In this document: positions 26,698-36,470 of the stretch, in pieces | Position numbering within the stretch: position 1 is the stretch's first letter | Layout: the number at the start of each line of letters is the position of its first letter | Source of the DNA: Parasedimentitalea huanghaiensis | GTDB taxonomy: Bacteria > Pseudomonadota > Alphaproteobacteria > Rhodobacterales > Rhodobacteraceae | Direction of reading: 5' to 3' | DNA: 64,000 nucleotides | Assembly (NCBI RefSeq): GCF_009753675.1 | Contig: NZ_WQLV01000001.1 | Coordinates: 496,001 to 560,000, forward strand | Notes under the pieces: model-generated | What the model was told of the DNA's origin: nothing | The model's database searches: none | Seen by the model: the letters and a program-made list of their open reading frames with translations, nothing else | Program-made: the position numbers and the translations under genes

Positions 26698-28209
26698 ATG
26701 GCACTGACTCCCGATTTCGACACCTTCGCCAAGGCCTATGACGCAGGTGAAAACCAAGTTGTCTATACGCGATTGGCTGCGGACCTCGATACTCCGGTGT
26801 CGCTGATGCTCAAGCTGACAGGGGCCCAAAAGGACGCCTTTATGCTGGAATCAGTGACCGGTGGAGAGGTCCGCGGGCGCTATTCGATTATCGGGATGAA
26901 ACCGGATCTGGTTTGGCGCTGCCGGGGCACAACCTCGTCACTGAACCGATCAGCGCGGTTTGATGCGGATGATTTCAGCGATCAAGCAGGCGATCCAATG
27001 GATAACCTGCGCGCACTGATAGCCGAGAGCCGCATTGACCTCCCCGAGGACCTGCCACAGGCCGCCGCAGGCCTGTTTGGCTACCTTGGCTATGACATGA
27101 TCCGACTGGTCGAACATCTTCCTAACGTCAATCCCGACCCTCTGGGATTACCCGATGCCTTGATGTTACGACCTTCGGTGATTGCTGTGCTGGACGGCGT
27201 AAAGGGTGAGGTTACAGTGGTGTCGCCAGCCTGGGCCAGCGATGGCCAGTCAGCCCGTGCGGCCTATGCGCAAGCGGCCGAACGAGTCATGGATGCAGTC
27301 CGCGATCTGGAACGCGCCATGCCTGCCGAAACCCGCGATTTGGGCGAAGCGGACGATGTGGCTGATCCGGTTAGCAACTTCACCAAATCCGGCTACATGG
27401 AAGCGGTTGAAAAGGCCAAAGAGTACATTCGTGCCGGTGATATCTTTCAGGTGGTCCCTGCGCAGCGCTGGACACAGGAATTCCGCCAGCCGCCGTTTAC
27501 ACTATATCGGTCGCTGCGCCGCACTAACCCGTCGCCGTTCATGTTCTACTTCAATTTTGGCGACTTTCAGGTGGTTGGCGCCAGTCCGGAAATCCTGGTG
27601 CGAGTGTTTGGCGATGAAATCACCATTCGTCCCATCGCCGGTACCCGCCCGCGTGGCGCCACACCAGAAGAAGATCGGGCACTAGAGGCCGACCTGCTGG
27701 CCGACAAGAAAGAACTGGCGGAACATCTGATGCTGCTGGACCTGGGGCGCAATGACACCGGCCGCGTCGCCAAGATTGGCACCGTGCGCCCAACGGAAAA
27801 GTTCATCATTGAACGTTACAGCCATGTCATGCACATCGTTTCCAATGTCGTTGGAGAGATGGCAGAAGACAAAGACGCGCTGGATGCGTTTTTTGCCGGT
27901 ATGCCAGCAGGCACGGTATCAGGCGCGCCCAAGGTTCGAGCAATGGAAATCATCGACGAGCTGGAGCCCGAAAAACGCGGAGTTTATGGCGGCGGTGTTG
28001 GCTATTTCTCAGCTGGTGGCGACATGGATATGTGTATCGCGCTGCGCACTGCCGTGGTGCAGGATCAAAAGCTGTATATCCAAGCTGGCGGCGGTGTTGT
28101 CTATGATAGCGATCCCGAATCCGAGTTCATGGAAACGGTCCATAAATCCAACGCCATTCGCCGCGCTGCTGCAGATGCCGGTCGTTTTACCGGCGGTGGC
28201 AACAGATAA
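26698..28209 (+). CDS. trpE: Anthranilate synthase component I
   Basis: The 503-residue subunit converts chorismate and ammonia into anthranilate at the head of the tryptophan branch. Recognisable blocks are VSLMLKLTGAQKDAFMLESV, with the tryptophan feedback LLES-like site, YSIIGMKPDL, QVVPAQRWTQEF, and the chorismate-binding core SPFMFYFNFG, IRPIAGTRPRGATPEED, LLDLGRNDTGRV and YSHVMHIVSNV. The GMPAGTVSGAPKVRAMEII block and GVYGGGVGYF complete the site. It lies immediately after ppiD and is separated from its partner trpG by two leftward genes and about 2.7 kb. No attenuator-like leader peptide was seen before it. Confidence 0.97.
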   Translation: MALTPDFDTFAKAYDAGENQVVYTRLAADLDTPVSLMLKLTGAQKDAFMLESVTGGEVRGRYSIIGMKPDLVWRCRGTTSSLNRSARFDADDFSDQAGDPMDNLRALIAESRIDLPEDLPQAAAGLFGYLGYDMIRLVEHLPNVNPDPLGLPDALMLRPSVIAVLDGVKGEVTVVSPAWASDGQSARAAYAQAAERVMDAVRDLERAMPAETRDLGEADDVADPVSNFTKSGYMEAVEKAKEYIRAGDIFQVVPAQRWTQEFRQPPFTLYRSLRRTNPSPFMFYFNFGDFQVVGASPEILVRVFGDEITIRPIAGTRPRGATPEEDRALEADLLADKKELAEHLMLLDLGRNDTGRVAKIGTVRPTEKFIIERYSHVMHIVSNVVGEMAEDKDALDAFFAGMPAGTVSGAPKVRAMEIIDELEPEKRGVYGGGVGYFSAGGDMDMCIALRTAVVQDQKLYIQAGGGVVYDSDPESEFMETVHKSNAIRRAAADAGRFTGGGNR

Positions 28210-28238
28210 CCTGTCCCAGTTAGGGTCCAACATGCATC

Positions 28239-28277
28239 AGTTTAGCCTGAAACGATCTGTTAGTTTCAGGCTAAACT
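28239..28277. terminator. 15-bp perfect hairpin shared by trpE and tauE-like gene
   Basis: AGTTTAGCCTGAAAC (28239-28253) and GTTTCAGGCTAAACT (28263-28277) pair perfectly with a 9-base loop. The hairpin covers the stop codon of the leftward TauE/SafE gene and lies 29 bases beyond trpE. Its A/T ends provide short T runs on each strand, so it could stop transcription in both directions. Confidence 0.65.
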
Positions 28278-29012
28278 ACGGGCGAAAAACACGGCTGTCA
28301 TCACCAGTCCCACAACGACCACGATGCTTTTGACCATCGCCACCGGCATCAGTCGCGCCAATCGTGCACCGATATAGCCGCCAATAGTGGCTGCCACCAT
28401 CATGATAGCCGCTTCGTACCAATAGACGATACCCGCCAGCGTGAAGGTTACGACCGAGGCTGCTGACAAGACAAATGACAGGATGTTCTTCAACCCGTTC
28501 ATCAGGTTAAGATCGCGCATCCCCTGAGCAGAAAACAGCGCCAACAGCACAATACCCAGCCCACCGTTGAAGTAACCTCCGTAGATTGAAACCACCAATG
28601 TGGCGAACCAGGTATTTTTGTCCTGTCTGCCACGCGATTCAATCCAGGAATTGATGCGACCCCCTAACAAAAATAGTATAGTGGCAAACAATAGCAGCCA
28701 TGGCACAACCCAGTTGAACACACTTGCCGGCGTGACCAGCAGCAGCAATGACCCAGCGACACCGCCGACAATCGACAGCCCAACAAGCTGAAGCAACGCA
28801 CGCCGGTCAAAGCTGCGCAGCTCTCTTAAAAAACCCAATGCGCCACTGGCATAACCGGGGAAAACGGCCACCGCGCTGGTGGCATTGGCTGCAATTGGGG
28901 GAATGCCTGTGAAAACCAGCGCCGGAAACGTCAGAAAGCTACCCCCGCCTGCAATTGCATTTAGTCCGCCAGCCAGAAATGCAGCGGTGCAAAGAACCAC
29001 AAAATCAATCAC
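28266..29012 (-). CDS. TauE/SafE family membrane transporter
   Basis: The 248-residue protein has about seven to eight hydrophobic segments and the TauE/SafE (DUF81) pattern, with paired repeats LAGGLNAIAGGGSFLTFPAL (N-terminal half, about residues 14-33) and YFNGGLGIVLLALFSAQGM (about 145-163). The family exports sulfite, sulfoacetate and related organic anions through the inner membrane; the substrate here is unknown. The start is GTG 29012, giving VIDFVVLC. It lies between trpE and trpG on the opposite strand and is preceded by a polysaccharide-deacetylase-like gene 54 bases upstream. Confidence 0.85.
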   Translation of the reverse strand: MIDFVVLCTAAFLAGGLNAIAGGGSFLTFPALVFTGIPPIAANATSAVAVFPGYASGALGFLRELRSFDRRALLQLVGLSIVGGVAGSLLLLVTPASVFNWVVPWLLLFATILFLLGGRINSWIESRGRQDKNTWFATLVVSIYGGYFNGGLGIVLLALFSAQGMRDLNLMNGLKNILSFVLSAASVVTFTLAGIVYWYEAAIMMVAATIGGYIGARLARLMPVAMVKSIVVVVGLVMTAVFFARSLA

Positions 29013-29066
29013 AGTGTCCGGTCTTTCTTCAAGGAATTAGGAGTAGCCCTAAACTAAGTCTGAAAC

Positions 29067-30701
29067 TTAGCGGTTGATAACCTGCAGGGACAATGCAGCC
29101 GACACCGGTGACAGCGCAACCCGCGTCGCACGGTCCTGCAGCCCCCACAGCAGCAAGGCCGAAATGGTATCTGGTTGCACCCGGCCCAACATAATCACCG
29201 CACCTTCCTGACCAGCGCGGAATGCCGCCTGATCCAGAAAGCGCCGGATTGCGCGGGGATTTTGGCCCGCACCATCAAAATCACGAAACACCACTGCAGC
29301 AGGAACGCCATCACGGGCCGCCAGTTTTTGGACGGTGTTCAGCCCATGGTCTTGTGTCAACAAACCGCGACCGGATGCCGCCGCAGCCGCCGACACTTGA
29401 TCCGCCAAAGGCCGGTTTCCCTGAAACCCTGTACCGGTGCCTTCCAGCACTGCAATGGTTTCAGGCAGGGTATCAAACCAAACCGCAAGCGACGTTTCGG
29501 CATCCTGCGGCGCGGCTTCGCGCGGCAGATTGGTCAGAACCAGGACTTCAAACCCAGCGGCCCGTCGCGCCGCCATTTTCTCGGCCGCTTTGGGATCCTC
29601 GGGATCGATGGCAAAACTCAGGGGATAAGGAAACCCAACCAAGGCTTCGGCCCCAATCGAATTTTCGTCATCAATCAGCACAATGGCCATCAACGGGCGA
29701 CCTTCCGGATTATCCAGAGGCTCAGCATAAAGTTCAAAAGGAGAGGCATCCTGCGAACCGTTTGAAAGCCCGCTCTCATTTAGCCTGTTGCGTTCCGTCA
29801 GCGGCACCACAGGCGTTCCAATTGTTGGGCCATCAGTTCCTGCTTGTGTGCCTGATGTGGTAGGCAGTGCGGCAATTCTCTCGCTGACGGCATCTTCTTC
29901 GGCGGTGCCAGATGCCTCGTCACGAGATTCGCCCGGAACCAATTGTTCTGCTGGAGCATTGTCGACAGTCGGCAAAATGGACGGCAAGGTCCCAAGAGGC
30001 ACATTTCCAACGTCCGGCGTTGCCAACACTGGAACATCAACGCCAACATCAGGCGCGGCCACCGTAGCATTTTCGGCAACGTCTGGCGCAATCGGTGCGG
30101 TTTCAGTTTCCGGGTTAGCGACAATATCCTGACTGCGTGTGCTGGACGGCACCCTGTCACCGTTGTCAGGTCCGACGGGTGTTATCGCAGGGGCACCTGT
30201 GGGGGGGGTAATGGTGGCCAATTCTGGCACGACAACCGGAGACGGGGGTTGCGCCGGCTCGCCGGACACCACGACTTCGGATTCCTGTGACGGTAATGCT
30301 GGCGCCGGAAGTGTTTCGACCGGCACCACAGGTGTATCCGTTTGCAAAGATATATCCGGGGCAGAAGTAGAGTTGTTTCCGGTGTCGGTGGACTCGGCCA
30401 GAGTTGTATCATCAGCCCCAACTGAAGGTCGGGCAGCAGGCTGAGTATCTGCATCGCGCAACGCGCTGAGGTCATCGACCGCTTCCCCCACTGGCGCGGC
30501 AGGCGCAGCCTCGACCAGGTCGGCGTCCTGTCCCGGAGTGTCATCCGGAGCAGAGGTTGGGTCCACTGGTTCAAGCGTTCCTGCAGGGGGGTGTGCGGCA
30601 ACATCCACCACCTTGGGAAGTGGCGCTGACAAGGACAACATTGCCGCTCCGGCGGCAGCCACCAGCGCCCCAATACTTACACCACCCAGGAATCCTCGCA
30701 T
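29067..30701 (-). CDS. Divergent polysaccharide deacetylase family protein with long disordered linker
   Basis: The 544-residue protein has a transmembrane or signal segment at about residues 5-29, then roughly 300 residues rich in Pro, Thr, Ala, Val, Asp and Glu with no fold, and a C-terminal domain of about 200 residues. That domain (MAIVLIDDENSIG, FPYPLSFAIDP, AGFEVLVLTNLP, LLTQDHGLNTVQ) is the divergent polysaccharide deacetylase (YibQ-like) NodB-related fold. The usual metal ligands are only partly evident, so activity is uncertain. The linker probably spans the periplasm. ATG 30701 is preferred over earlier in-frame starts because it directly begins the membrane segment. It is divergent from trpG. 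Confidence 0.8.
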   Translation of the reverse strand: MRGFLGGVSIGALVAAAGAAMLSLSAPLPKVVDVAAHPPAGTLEPVDPTSAPDDTPGQDADLVEAAPAAPVGEAVDDLSALRDADTQPAARPSVGADDTTLAESTDTGNNSTSAPDISLQTDTPVVPVETLPAPALPSQESEVVVSGEPAQPPSPVVVPELATITPPTGAPAITPVGPDNGDRVPSSTRSQDIVANPETETAPIAPDVAENATVAAPDVGVDVPVLATPDVGNVPLGTLPSILPTVDNAPAEQLVPGESRDEASGTAEEDAVSERIAALPTTSGTQAGTDGPTIGTPVVPLTERNRLNESGLSNGSQDASPFELYAEPLDNPEGRPLMAIVLIDDENSIGAEALVGFPYPLSFAIDPEDPKAAEKMAARRAAGFEVLVLTNLPREAAPQDAETSLAVWFDTLPETIAVLEGTGTGFQGNRPLADQVSAAAAASGRGLLTQDHGLNTVQKLAARDGVPAAVVFRDFDGAGQNPRAIRRFLDQAAFRAGQEGAVIMLGRVQPDTISALLLWGLQDRATRVALSPVSAALSLQVINR

Positions 30702-30890
30702 GCCTGTCTCGCCTCTCACGTCTTGTATCTGCCCTTCGGGACCTAAGGATCTGCGCCCAGATGCCCCTATGGAAAAGTTGCTGCGCCACCCTGCGCCCTT
30801 GACGCTGCCGCGCAACCCTGAACATGTATGTTACGACCACTATACTGCGGCAGGGCCCTGCCCCGCCAGCCCTTAAAAGAGCCTGCCAAG

Positions 30891-31472
30891 ATGTTGCTGC
30901 TAATCGACAACTACGATTCCTTTACCTACAACCTGGTTCACTATCTGGGCGAGTTGGGCGCAGAGATCGAAATCCGCCGTAACGATGCCATTGATGTGCA
31001 AGAGGCGATGGCGATGAAACCGAGCGGCATTTTACTGTCACCCGGTCCCTGTGATCCGGACCAAGCCGGGATTTGTCTGGCCCTGACCGAAGCCGCCGCC
31101 GAAACCAAGACACCCCTGATGGGTGTTTGTTTGGGGCACCAGACCATTGGGCAGGTGTTTGGCGGCAAAGTAGTGCGCTGTCATGAGATTGTGCATGGCA
31201 AAATGGGCAGCATGTCCCATACCGGCAAAGGTCTGTTTGCAGGCCTGCCCTCGCCGTTTGACGCGACGCGCTATCACTCGCTGGTGGTTGAGCGTGAAAC
31301 TTTGCCTGACTGTCTGGAAATTACTGCCGAGCTGGAAGATGGCACCATTATGGGCCTGCAGCACCGAGAATTGCCTATTCATGGTGTTCAATTTCACCCG
31401 GAATCAATTGCATCCGAGCATGGCCACGCCCTGCTGCAAAACTTTTTGAACGAGATGAAGGACCCGACATGA
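30891..31472 (+). CDS. trpG: Anthranilate synthase component II (glutamine amidotransferase)
   Basis: The 193-residue subunit supplies ammonia from glutamine to TrpE. It is a class I amidotransferase: N-terminal [15 protein letters not shown], the catalytic Cys in [16 protein letters not shown] (about residues 76-91), and the His and Glu in [16 protein letters not shown] (near 167-182). ATG 30891 begins precisely at the family N-terminus, although the frame is open 63 bases earlier. It is followed without gap by trpD (ATGA overlap), the first of a tightly coupled series. Confidence 0.96.
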   Translation: MLLLIDNYDSFTYNLVHYLGELGAEIEIRRNDAIDVQEAMAMKPSGILLSPGPCDPDQAGICLALTEAAAETKTPLMGVCLGHQTIGQVFGGKVVRCHEIVHGKMGSMSHTGKGLFAGLPSPFDATRYHSLVVERETLPDCLEITAELEDGTIMGLQHRELPIHGVQFHPESIASEHGHALLQNFLNEMKDPT

Positions 31473-32491
31473 GCGATCGTCTAAAGCCACTGATCGGGGC
31501 CGCTGCCGAAGGTCCGCTGACACGTGAACAGGCTGAAACCGCCTTTACGCTGCTCTTTGAAGGGGAAGCCACGCCAAGCCAAATTGGCGGCTTGCTGATG
31601 GCACTGCGCACACGCGGTGAAACAGTCGACGAATATGCCGCAGCCGCTGCGGTGATGCGATCCAAGTGCAACGCCGTAAAGGCCCCAGCTGGTGCAATGG
31701 ACATCGTTGGCACCGGTGGCGATGGCAAACATACGCTGAATATCTCAACCGCGACCGCCTTTGTCACCGCTGGTGCGGGTGTGGTTGTTGCCAAACACGG
31801 CAACAAAAACCTGTCGTCCAAGTCCGGCACCGCCGACGTTCAGACCCAAATGGGTATCAATGTCATGGTGACACCTGATGTTGTCGAAAAAGCAATTTCC
31901 GAATGTGGCATTGCTTTTATGATGGCCCCGATGCACCACCCGGCAGTTGCCCATGTCATGCCCACCCGGCAAGAGCTGGGGACTCGCACAATCTTTAATA
32001 TCCTTGGTCCACTGACCAACCCAGCAGGGGTAAAGCGCCAACTGACCGGTGCCTTTTCCCGTGACCTGATCCGGCCAATGGCCGAAACGCTGGGACAATT
32101 GGGATCTGAACGTGCTTGGTTGGTGCATGGATCAGACGGCACAGACGAGCTGACCATCACCGGTGTCAGCTGGGTTTCTGCGCTTGAAAAAAACGGCAGT
32201 GTTGTTGATTTTGAATTGCACCCGGAACAGGCAGGCCTGCCTGTGCATCCCTTTGAGGCCATTGTAGGCGACACGCCCGAAGACAATGCCAATGCATTCC
32301 GCGCCTTGTTGGATGGGACACCATCGGCCTACCGCGACGCAGTCCTGCTAAATTCAGCCGCTGCACTGGTGGTAGCGGATGCCGCCAGCGACCTTCAAGA
32401 AGGCGTTGAAAAAGCCCGTGAAAGCATCGATTCCGGCGCAGCCAAAGCCAAGCTTCAAGCTCTAGCACGGATCACAACAGGAGCCACCTGA
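31469..32491 (+). CDS. trpD: Anthranilate phosphoribosyltransferase
   Basis: The 340-residue enzyme joins anthranilate to PRPP. The PRPP-binding glycine-rich loop is [17 protein letters not shown] (about residues 75-91); [39 protein letters not shown] and [11 protein letters not shown] follow. An N-terminal helical domain comprises residues 1-70. Its ATG overlaps the trpG stop and its TGA overlaps the ung start (TGATG), so all are likely translated from one message. Confidence 0.97.
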   Translation: MSDRLKPLIGAAAEGPLTREQAETAFTLLFEGEATPSQIGGLLMALRTRGETVDEYAAAAAVMRSKCNAVKAPAGAMDIVGTGGDGKHTLNISTATAFVTAGAGVVVAKHGNKNLSSKSGTADVQTQMGINVMVTPDVVEKAISECGIAFMMAPMHHPAVAHVMPTRQELGTRTIFNILGPLTNPAGVKRQLTGAFSRDLIRPMAETLGQLGSERAWLVHGSDGTDELTITGVSWVSALEKNGSVVDFELHPEQAGLPVHPFEAIVGDTPEDNANAFRALLDGTPSAYRDAVLLNSAAALVVADAASDLQEGVEKARESIDSGAAKAKLQALARITTGAT

Positions 32492-33159
32492 TGGCATCGC
32501 CACCTTTGCCAAAGGCTTGGGGGCATTTGCCTTTTTTCACTCAGGAATGGCCTGGTATCAACAGCGCCATTGAAACGGATCCGCGGCAAATTTTGCCCCC
32601 CGTGCATGATCGGTTTGCTGCACTAGATCTGACCTCGCCCAAGAGCACCCGTGTGGTGATCTTGGGCCAAGATCCCTACCCCACTCCGGGTCACGCCCAT
32701 GGATTGGCTTTTTCGGTCAAACCAAATGTGCGTCCTTTACCGCGATCACTGAACAATATTTTCAAAGAGCTGACCGACGACATCGGCCAGTGCCCAACAA
32801 GCGGAGATCTGCGCGGTTGGGCCAATCAAGGCGTTTTGCTGCTGAACACAGCACTTTCAGTTCCGGCAGGTGACGCAAATGGCCACAAGAGCCTTGGTTG
32901 GACGAAACTGGTGCACCAGGTGCTGGATCTAACGTCGCAGCGCCCCACAGCATATATTCTCTGGGGCAATGCAGCGCAAAAGCTTGAATCTTTTATCAAT
33001 CCGGGCGATCACCTGATCCTGAAATCTGCCCATCCCTCTCCTCTGTCAGCCCGGCGTGGTTTTTTTGGCTCGCGGCCATTTTCCACTGTGAACCGCTGGC
33101 TGTCCGAACGGGGGGAGGCTACTATCAACTGGACTGCACCATCGGAGGCGTTGGAATGA
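32491..33159 (+). CDS. ung: Uracil-DNA glycosylase, family 1
   Basis: The 222-residue enzyme excises uracil from DNA. The water-activating loop is [20 protein letters not shown] (about residues 55-74), where the classic GQDPYH is GQDPYP; the catalytic Asp is kept. Other family blocks are [14 protein letters not shown], and the leucine-intercalation loop [18 protein letters not shown] (about 181-198). It lies between trpD and trpC with overlaps on both sides (TGATG and ATGA), unusual for a DNA-repair gene. lexA is four genes downstream. No SOS box was seen immediately before it. Confidence 0.95.
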   Translation: MASPPLPKAWGHLPFFTQEWPGINSAIETDPRQILPPVHDRFAALDLTSPKSTRVVILGQDPYPTPGHAHGLAFSVKPNVRPLPRSLNNIFKELTDDIGQCPTSGDLRGWANQGVLLLNTALSVPAGDANGHKSLGWTKLVHQVLDLTSQRPTAYILWGNAAQKLESFINPGDHLILKSAHPSPLSARRGFFGSRPFSTVNRWLSERGEATINWTAPSEALE

Positions 33160-33968
33160 CAACAAATGTGCTGGATAAGATCAAGGCCTACAAGCTGGAA
33201 GAAGTCGCCGCCGACAAAGCTGCCAAACCGTTGTCCGAGGTCGAAGCAGAGGCCCGCGCTGCCAGCCCTGTCCGTGGCTTTGCGCAGGCCCTGATGTCCG
33301 CCAATCGCGAAGGCTATGGGTTGATTGCCGAAATCAAGAAAGCCAGCCCTTCCAAAGGTTTGATCCGGGCTGACTTTGATCCTGCGGCGCTTGCCCGTGC
33401 CTACGAAGAGGGTGGTGCCACCTGCCTGTCCGTACTGACCGATACACCCAGCTTTCAGGGCGCCAAAGACTTTCTGGTTCAGGCCCGTGCCGCCTGCACA
33501 CTGCCTGCCCTGCGCAAAGATTTCATGTATGACACCTATCAGGTGGCAGAGGCCCGTGCCCTCGGCGCCGATTGCATTCTGATCATCCTGGCCTCGGTGT
33601 CGGATGCTCAAGCCGCGGAACTGGAACAGGCAGCGTTTGACTGGGGCATGGATGTGCTGCTGGAAGTGCATGATGCCGAAGAACTGGAACGTGCCTGCGC
33701 GTTGAAATCACCACTGATGGGTATCAACAACCGCAACCTTAAAACCTTTGAGACCACGCTGGACACGACACGCACCCTGTCCAAAATGGTTCCCGCTGAC
33801 CGTACGATTGTCTGCGAAAGCGGTCTCAGCGGTTCCGATGATCTGTCTGCCATGGCCAAATACGGGGCACGGACCTTTTTGATTGGTGAAAGCCTGATGC
33901 GTCAGGATGATGTTGCCAGTGCCACCCGCAACCTGCTGGCTTCGCCACTGATGCCCGGAGCGATGTAA
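33156..33968 (+). CDS. trpC: Indole-3-glycerol phosphate synthase
   Basis: The 270-residue TIM-barrel enzyme closes the indole ring from carboxyphenylamino-deoxyribulose phosphate. Conserved blocks are [21 protein letters not shown] (catalytic Lys; about residues 55-75, here in part), [27 protein letters not shown] (second active Lys), [12 protein letters not shown] and [11 protein letters not shown] for phosphate binding. It has no fused phosphoribosylanthranilate isomerase, as expected. The start overlaps the ung stop and the last base of the stop is the first of moaC (TAATG). Confidence 0.96.
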   Translation: MTTNVLDKIKAYKLEEVAADKAAKPLSEVEAEARAASPVRGFAQALMSANREGYGLIAEIKKASPSKGLIRADFDPAALARAYEEGGATCLSVLTDTPSFQGAKDFLVQARAACTLPALRKDFMYDTYQVAEARALGADCILIILASVSDAQAAELEQAAFDWGMDVLLEVHDAEELERACALKSPLMGINNRNLKTFETTLDTTRTLSKMVPADRTIVCESGLSGSDDLSAMAKYGARTFLIGESLMRQDDVASATRNLLASPLMPGAM

Positions 33969-34438
33969 TGCCACTGACCCATTTTGACACCAAGGGCGAT
34001 GCCCATATGGTTGACGTCTCGGACAAGCCCGTCACGTCGCGTGTCGCCACTGCTGAGGCCCACATTCGTATGGCTCAGGCTACATTTGACATCATCGCCG
34101 ATGGGCGCGCCAAAAAGGGTGACGTTCTGGGCGTGGCCCGACTGGCGGGTATCATGGGGGCCAAGAAAACCCCCGATCTTATCCCGCTGTGTCACCCGCT
34201 GCCCGTCACCAAAGTGGCCGTCGAGCTGACCTTGGATCCTGACCTGCCAGGCGTTCAGATCGAGGCGACTGTTAAGACCACGGGGCAGACAGGTGTTGAA
34301 ATGGAAGCCTTGACCGCTGCCAGCACCGCAGCCCTTACAGTCTATGACATGAGCAAAGCGGTGGATAAGGCCATGGAAATTGGCGGCCTGCGCGTCACAC
34401 TGAAAGACGGCGGTAAATCAGGTCGTTACGAGGCATAG
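33968..34438 (+). CDS. moaC: Cyclic pyranopterin monophosphate synthase
   Basis: The 156-residue enzyme makes cyclic pyranopterin monophosphate in molybdenum cofactor synthesis. The core motif [20 protein letters not shown] (about residues 60-79), the [18 protein letters not shown] block and the C-terminal GGKSGRY are typical. The start overlaps the trpC stop by one base (TAATG), and moeA starts directly after its stop. Confidence 0.96.
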   Translation: MPLTHFDTKGDAHMVDVSDKPVTSRVATAEAHIRMAQATFDIIADGRAKKGDVLGVARLAGIMGAKKTPDLIPLCHPLPVTKVAVELTLDPDLPGVQIEATVKTTGQTGVEMEALTAASTAALTVYDMSKAVDKAMEIGGLRVTLKDGGKSGRYEA

Positions 34439-35611
34439 ATGATCACAGTTGATGACGCCCTTGCGCAGTTGATGACACTGGTTTCCGTTCTGGAAGCCGA
34501 AGACGTTCCCCTGATCGAAGCAGCCGGGCGGGTGCTGGCCGCAGATGTGTCTGCACGTCGGGATCAGCCTCCCTTCGCAGCTTCAGCTATGGATGGCTAT
34601 GCGCTGAAATCCACCGAGGTCGAGCAACATTCCATCCTGAAAGTGATTGGCGAATCTGCAGCTGGCCACAGGTTTGATGGGCAGGTCGGCCCCGGTCAAG
34701 CAGTGCGTATTTTCACTGGAGCGCCCGTACCTGAAGGCGCTGATTTTGTCGTCATACAAGAAGACATCACCCGCAATGGGGATCTGATTACCATTGCCAA
34801 TGCGCCAAGTTCTAATTCCAACATTCGTGCCAAAGGCAATGATTTCGCCATTGGCAGTACCCTGGATGCGCCACGCGTCTTAACCCCCAGTGATATCGCC
34901 CTGCTGGCGTCGATGAACGTCGCCACGGTTCCGGTGATCCGCCGCCCCGATGTGGCGCTTATCTCCACCGGGGACGAGCTGGTTATGCCCGGCGACACGC
35001 CCGGCCCTGACCAGATTATTGCCTCCAACACTTTTGGCCTGAAGGCCATGATTGACGCTTTGGGGGCGCATGCGCGTATTTTACCCATTGCCCGCGACAA
35101 CACCGCATCCTTGCGCACAGCGTTCAAACTGGCACGCGGGGCTGATCTGGTGATCACCATTGGTGGGGCCTCAGTTGGCGATCATGATCTGGTTGGCAAA
35201 GTTGCAGCAGATCTGGGGCTTGAACAGTCGTTCTACAAAGTTGCAATGCGCCCTGGAAAACCGCTGATGGCTGGTCGGATGAATGAGGCTGCGATGGTTG
35301 GACTGCCGGGTAACCCGGTATCAGCGATGATTTGCGGTAAGATTTTTATCGCGCCAATGATCGAGGCAATGCTGGGCCTAGATACAAATGCACCGACCCT
35401 TCTTAAGGCACAGCTGACCGAACCTCTTACCGCCAATGGACCGCGTCAGCACTATATGCGTGCCCTGCTGGACGGATCAGAAATCCGCGCATTTGATCGC
35501 CAAGACAGTGCTTTGTTGACAGTTTTGGCCTCAGCCAACGCGCTTTTGATCCGCGCTCCATTTGATCCCGCGCGCAAAACTGGCGAAATAGTAGATTACC
35601 TGCCGCTCTGA
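34439..35611 (+). CDS. moeA: Molybdopterin molybdenumtransferase
   Basis: The 390-residue enzyme inserts molybdate into adenylated molybdopterin. Visible motifs are PPFAASAMDGYAL (about residues 41-53), FTGAPVPEGADFVV, PVIRRPDVALISTGDELV (start of the MogA-like domain), ITIGGASVGDHD and MVGLPGNPVSAMI (about 284-296). It follows moaC with no spacing, so trp and Moco genes are on one message. The next gene, lexA, has its own promoter. Confidence 0.95.
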   Translation: MITVDDALAQLMTLVSVLEAEDVPLIEAAGRVLAADVSARRDQPPFAASAMDGYALKSTEVEQHSILKVIGESAAGHRFDGQVGPGQAVRIFTGAPVPEGADFVVIQEDITRNGDLITIANAPSSNSNIRAKGNDFAIGSTLDAPRVLTPSDIALLASMNVATVPVIRRPDVALISTGDELVMPGDTPGPDQIIASNTFGLKAMIDALGAHARILPIARDNTASLRTAFKLARGADLVITIGGASVGDHDLVGKVAADLGLEQSFYKVAMRPGKPLMAGRMNEAAMVGLPGNPVSAMICGKIFIAPMIEAMLGLDTNAPTLLKAQLTEPLTANGPRQHYMRALLDGSEIRAFDRQDSALLTVLASANALLIRAPFDPARKTGEIVDYLPL

Positions 35612-35693
35612 CCCCTAATCACATTATGATCCCCCCAACCTAGGGCCGGTGGCATCGGTTGGATGGCATCTGTTCGCGCGAGCTCTAATACCG

Positions 35694-35722
35694 TTGACAC
35701 AAAACGGGAACATGCGTAGAAC
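35694..35722 (+). promoter_or_regulatory. lexA promoter with SOS box
   Basis: GAACATGCGTAGAAC (35708-35722) is a perfect GAAC-N7-GAAC, the LexA site of alphaproteobacteria. TTGACA at 35694-35699 has the strength of a consensus -35 box, and 17 bases further the -10 region (TAGAAC, 35717-35722) is covered by the right half-site. This placement would let LexA repress its own gene directly. The lexA ATG is 33 bases beyond the box. Confidence 0.88.
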
Positions 35723-35755
35723 AAAACAAAACGCAATACGGCGGAGGGAAAACCT

Positions 35756-36463
35756 ATGTTGACCAAGAAACAGTTGGACTTGCTGGAATTTATTCACAAG
35801 CGCCTGCAAAAAGATGGTGTGCCTCCCAGTTTTGACGAGATGAAAGTTGCGTTGGATCTGCGCTCAAAATCCGGCATTCATCGATTGATCACTGCCTTGG
35901 AAGAACGTGGCTTTATCCGCCGTCTTGCACACCGGGCGCGGGCCATTGAAATCATCCGTCTTCCGGAATCTCTTGGCGGCAGTCAGACACCGGTTGGATT
36001 TACGCCGCGGGTGATCCAGGGCGGCCACCAAACGCCGCCCCCCAGCCAGCCCGCAAATGTCGAACCTAGCCATATGATGGCGATGGAATTGCCGGTGATG
36101 GGACGTATTGCGGCTGGTGTTCCAATTGAAGCGATCAGCCAAGTGTCACATCAGGTGGCCGTGCCCAGTTCGATGCTTTCAACCTCGGGACAACACTATG
36201 CTCTTGAGGTCCGCGGTGATTCAATGATCGAGGCCGGTATCAATGATGGGGATGTGGTGGTCATCCGTGAAACCAAGGTGGCCGACAACGGTGACATTGT
36301 TGTTGCATTGGTTGAAGGTCACGAAGCGACACTAAAGCGGTTCCACCGTCAGGGAGGATCTATTGCTCTGGAAGCCGCAAACCCAGCCTATGAAACCCGC
36401 GTTTACCCTGAAGATCAGGTAAAGGTGCAAGGCCAACTGGTTGGCTTGATCCGAACCTACTGA
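35756..36463 (+). CDS. lexA: LexA repressor
   Basis: The 235-residue regulator represses DNA-damage genes and cleaves itself upon RecA filament formation. The N-terminal winged-helix DNA-binding domain (residues 1-65) has [19 protein letters not shown] as recognition region. Cleavage is expected between Ala120 and Gly121 in [12 protein letters not shown]. The catalytic Ser156 is in [15 protein letters not shown] and Lys194 in EATLKRF. A Pro/Gln-rich linker at about 84-104 is longer than in E. coli. The GGAGGG before ATG 35756 fixes the start. The gene has its own SOS-box promoter. Confidence 0.97.
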   Translation: MLTKKQLDLLEFIHKRLQKDGVPPSFDEMKVALDLRSKSGIHRLITALEERGFIRRLAHRARAIEIIRLPESLGGSQTPVGFTPRVIQGGHQTPPPSQPANVEPSHMMAMELPVMGRIAAGVPIEAISQVSHQVAVPSSMLSTSGQHYALEVRGDSMIEAGINDGDVVVIRETKVADNGDIVVALVEGHEATLKRFHRQGGSIALEAANPAYETRVYPEDQVKVQGQLVGLIRTY

Positions 36464-36470
36464 TCGGGCA

